DNA from: Candidatus Omnitrophota bacterium
Lineage (GTDB): Bacteria; Omnitrophota; Koll11; Zapsychrales; Fredricksoniimonadaceae
Direction of reading: 5' to 3'
NCBI GenBank assembly: GCA_023247595.1
Contig: JAHFGF010000092.1
Location: 1 to 6,547 of the forward strand
DNA: 6,547 nt
Below are positions 5,877 to 6,547 of the stretch, piece by piece; position 1 is the first letter of the stretch; each line of letters opens with the position of its first letter. Below the pieces are notes generated by a model, which saw only the letters and a program-made list of their open reading frames with translations, did no database searches and had not been told where the DNA came from. Both the position numbers and the translations under genes were made by a program.

Positions 5877-5917
5877 TTCCCCCGTTCGCTACAGATAAAC
5901 AAATAAAAAAGGGGGAA
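5877..5917 (+). promoter_or_regulatory. Possible stem hiding the ribosome site of the four-helix-bundle gene
   Basis: TTCCCCC (5877-5883) is complementary over 7 bases to GGGGGAA (5911-5917), which contains the only Shine-Dalgarno-like sequence ahead of ATG 5920. The intervening 27 bases are AT-rich. If formed in RNA, the stem would block initiation. Confidence 0.45.
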
Positions 5918-5919
5918 AA

Positions 5920-6300
5920 ATGAATTACAGTGGTTATCGTGATTTGAATGTGTATCGTTTGGCATACAAGCTGGCCATGGAAACATTTGAGAAGACAAAG
6001 CAATTTCCGCAGGAAGAAAAATATTCTTTAACGGATCAGATGCGCAGGGCATCACGCAGTATTCCAGCCAATCTCGCTGAAGCTTGGAGGAAAAGATTTT
6101 ATTCAAAGATGTTTATAAGTAAATTGATCGATTGCGCCGGGGAAGCCAGCGAAATGGAAGTGTGGATTGATATGGCCAAAGACACCGGATATATAAATCA
6201 AGAAGACCATGTTTATTTTTTGAAATCATACGGAGAAGTTAATAAAATGCTAAATGGCATGATTAATAAATCAGATCGTTTTTGTTCAAATGAAGTCTAA
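5920..6300 (+). CDS. Four-helix-bundle protein, S23 / 23S rRNA intervening-sequence protein family
   Basis: The 126-residue, mostly helical protein has the typical length and pattern of the S23/IVP family. Helix 1 covers YRDLNVYRLAYKLAM (6-20). Helix 2 has SLTDQMRRASRSIPANLAEA (36-55), the family hallmark. Helix 3 has the KLIDCAGEASEMEVWIDMAK region (68-87), and helix 4 is YFLKSYGEVNKMLNGMI (99-115). Relatives occur as ORFs in 23S rRNA intervening sequences, and the same fold is seen in Avd proteins of diversity-generating retroelements; the biochemical role of the stand-alone members is not established. ATG 5920 follows GGGGGA at 5911-5916. The gene is visibly AT-richer than carA and carB, lies in the carAB operon, and is enclosed by inverted heptad arrays, so it is probably the cargo of a small mobile unit. 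No rRNA sequence flanks it. Confidence 0.9.
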   Translation: MNYSGYRDLNVYRLAYKLAMETFEKTKQFPQEEKYSLTDQMRRASRSIPANLAEAWRKRFYSKMFISKLIDCAGEASEMEVWIDMAKDTGYINQEDHVYFLKSYGEVNKMLNGMINKSDRFCSNEV

Positions 6301-6306
6301 ATTTTT

Positions 6307-6338
6307 CTACGTACTACTTACTACCTACTAACTACTTA
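6307..6338 (-). repeat. Heptanucleotide array, right arm of locus C
   Basis: Plus-strand units CTACGTA, CTACTTA, CTACCTA, CTAACTA and a decayed CTTA are the reverse complement of the left-arm family. The array begins 6 bp after the stop of the four-helix-bundle gene and ends 7 bp before the carB ATG, occupying the place where a carB Shine-Dalgarno sequence would be expected. Confidence 0.88.
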
Positions 6339-6345
6339 TTTTAAT

Positions 6346-6547
6346 ATGCCCAAACGCACTGACATCAAAAAAATCCTTCTCATTGGCGCGGGGCCTATCG
6401 TCATCGGCCAGGCTTGCGAATTCGATTATTCCGGAACGCAGGCTTGTAAGGCTTTGCGCGAGGAAGGTTTTGAAATTGTTCTGGCCAATTCCAATCCGGC
6501 CACCATCATGACCGATCCGGCGACCGCGCATCACACCTATATCGAGC
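6346..6547 (+). CDS. carB: Carbamoyl-phosphate synthase large subunit, N-terminus (partial)
   Basis: The first 67 residues are visible before the window ends. [20 protein letters not shown] (1-20) followed by [17 protein letters not shown] (21-37) and [11 protein letters not shown] (48-58) is the unmistakable start of CarB, which uses ammonia from CarA, bicarbonate and two ATP to make carbamoyl phosphate. There is no upstream in-frame alternative start and no Shine-Dalgarno sequence, because the right repeat arm ends at 6338. Translation may therefore rely on a weak or unstructured leader. CarA and CarB form a heterodimer, so the 512-bp gap could alter their relative output. Confidence 0.97.
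   Translation, partial: MPKRTDIKKILLIGAGPIVIGQACEFDYSGTQACKALREEGFEIVLANSNPATIMTDPATAHHTYIE

Larger units (their letters stand above)
5825..6338. mobile_element. Putative mobile unit: four-helix-bundle gene enclosed by inverted heptad arrays, between carA and carB
   Basis: Forward heptads at 5825-5868 and reverse-oriented heptads at 6307-6338 enclose exactly one gene (5920-6300) and separate carA from carB, genes that are normally adjacent. The arm sequence matches locus A (22 of 23 bases for 5825-5847 against 78-100). The spacer-poor loci A and B have the same forward-then-reverse order and look like forms without cargo. No transposase or reverse transcriptase is present. Target-site duplications are not visible because the carA end and the carB start merge into repeat sequence. 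The overall layout resembles the 23S rRNA intervening sequences that carry S23-type ORFs inside a stem. Mobility is inferred, not shown. Confidence 0.5.

Noticed and set aside
5825..6338. Diversity-generating retroelement, because Avd has the same fold as the S23-type protein
   Set aside because: No reverse transcriptase, template repeat or variable repeat is present in the window, and the sequence pattern is that of S23/IVP proteins.

Overview
The window is bacterial, compactly packed DNA with every supported gene on the + strand. It runs: C-terminal tail of a probable glycerol kinase (glpK, partial); a secreted protein of unknown function; a DUF1016-N/staphylococcal-nuclease-like fusion; FAD glycerol-3-phosphate dehydrogenase (glpD); ridA; a stand-alone receiver-domain response regulator; carA; a small four-helix-bundle (S23/IVP-type) protein; and the first 67 codons of carB. 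The mixed base composition, the operon content and the S23-type gene would suit an uncultivated Gram-negative-type lineage (Omnitrophota or a relative is my guess), but no ribosomal or marker gene is present to fix this.

The central observation is a family of degenerate 7-bp repeats (plus-strand units of the type AGTAAGT / AGTAGGT) found at three gene junctions: 71-161 (after glpK), 1979-2012 (before glpD) and 5825-6338 (between carA and carB). In each case a forward array is followed by the same repeats in reverse complement, so each locus can fold into one hairpin. The spacer between the arms is about 0, 18 and 438 bp. The 438-bp spacer carries the complete four-helix-bundle gene, so the carA/carB locus looks like a loaded element and the other two like empty or collapsed copies. 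An S23-type ORF enclosed by a long stem parallels the known intervening sequences of bacterial 23S rRNA genes, but here it sits inside a protein-coding operon. The forward arm supplies TAA/TAG in all three frames and provides the actual stop codons of glpK and carA. The reverse arm ends 6-7 bp before the start codons of glpD and carB, which both lack a visible Shine-Dalgarno sequence.

Region by region: 1-2012 is glycerol kinase followed by two accessory genes bracketed by repeat loci, apparently splitting a glpK-glpD pair. 2019-3927 is glpD-ridA, 28 bp apart and probably co-transcribed. 3928-4046 has two matching hairpins with the same TCTTG loop and different but fully paired stems. 4047-4536 is the response regulator with its own well-spaced sigma-70-type promoter. 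4537-4738 is the carA control region, with a consensus -35, a 17-bp spacer, a near-consensus -10 and a two-copy direct repeat one helical turn apart. 4739-6547 is carA, the S23-type element and carB. CarA and CarB together make carbamoyl phosphate for arginine and pyrimidines; GlpK and GlpD take glycerol to dihydroxyacetone phosphate.
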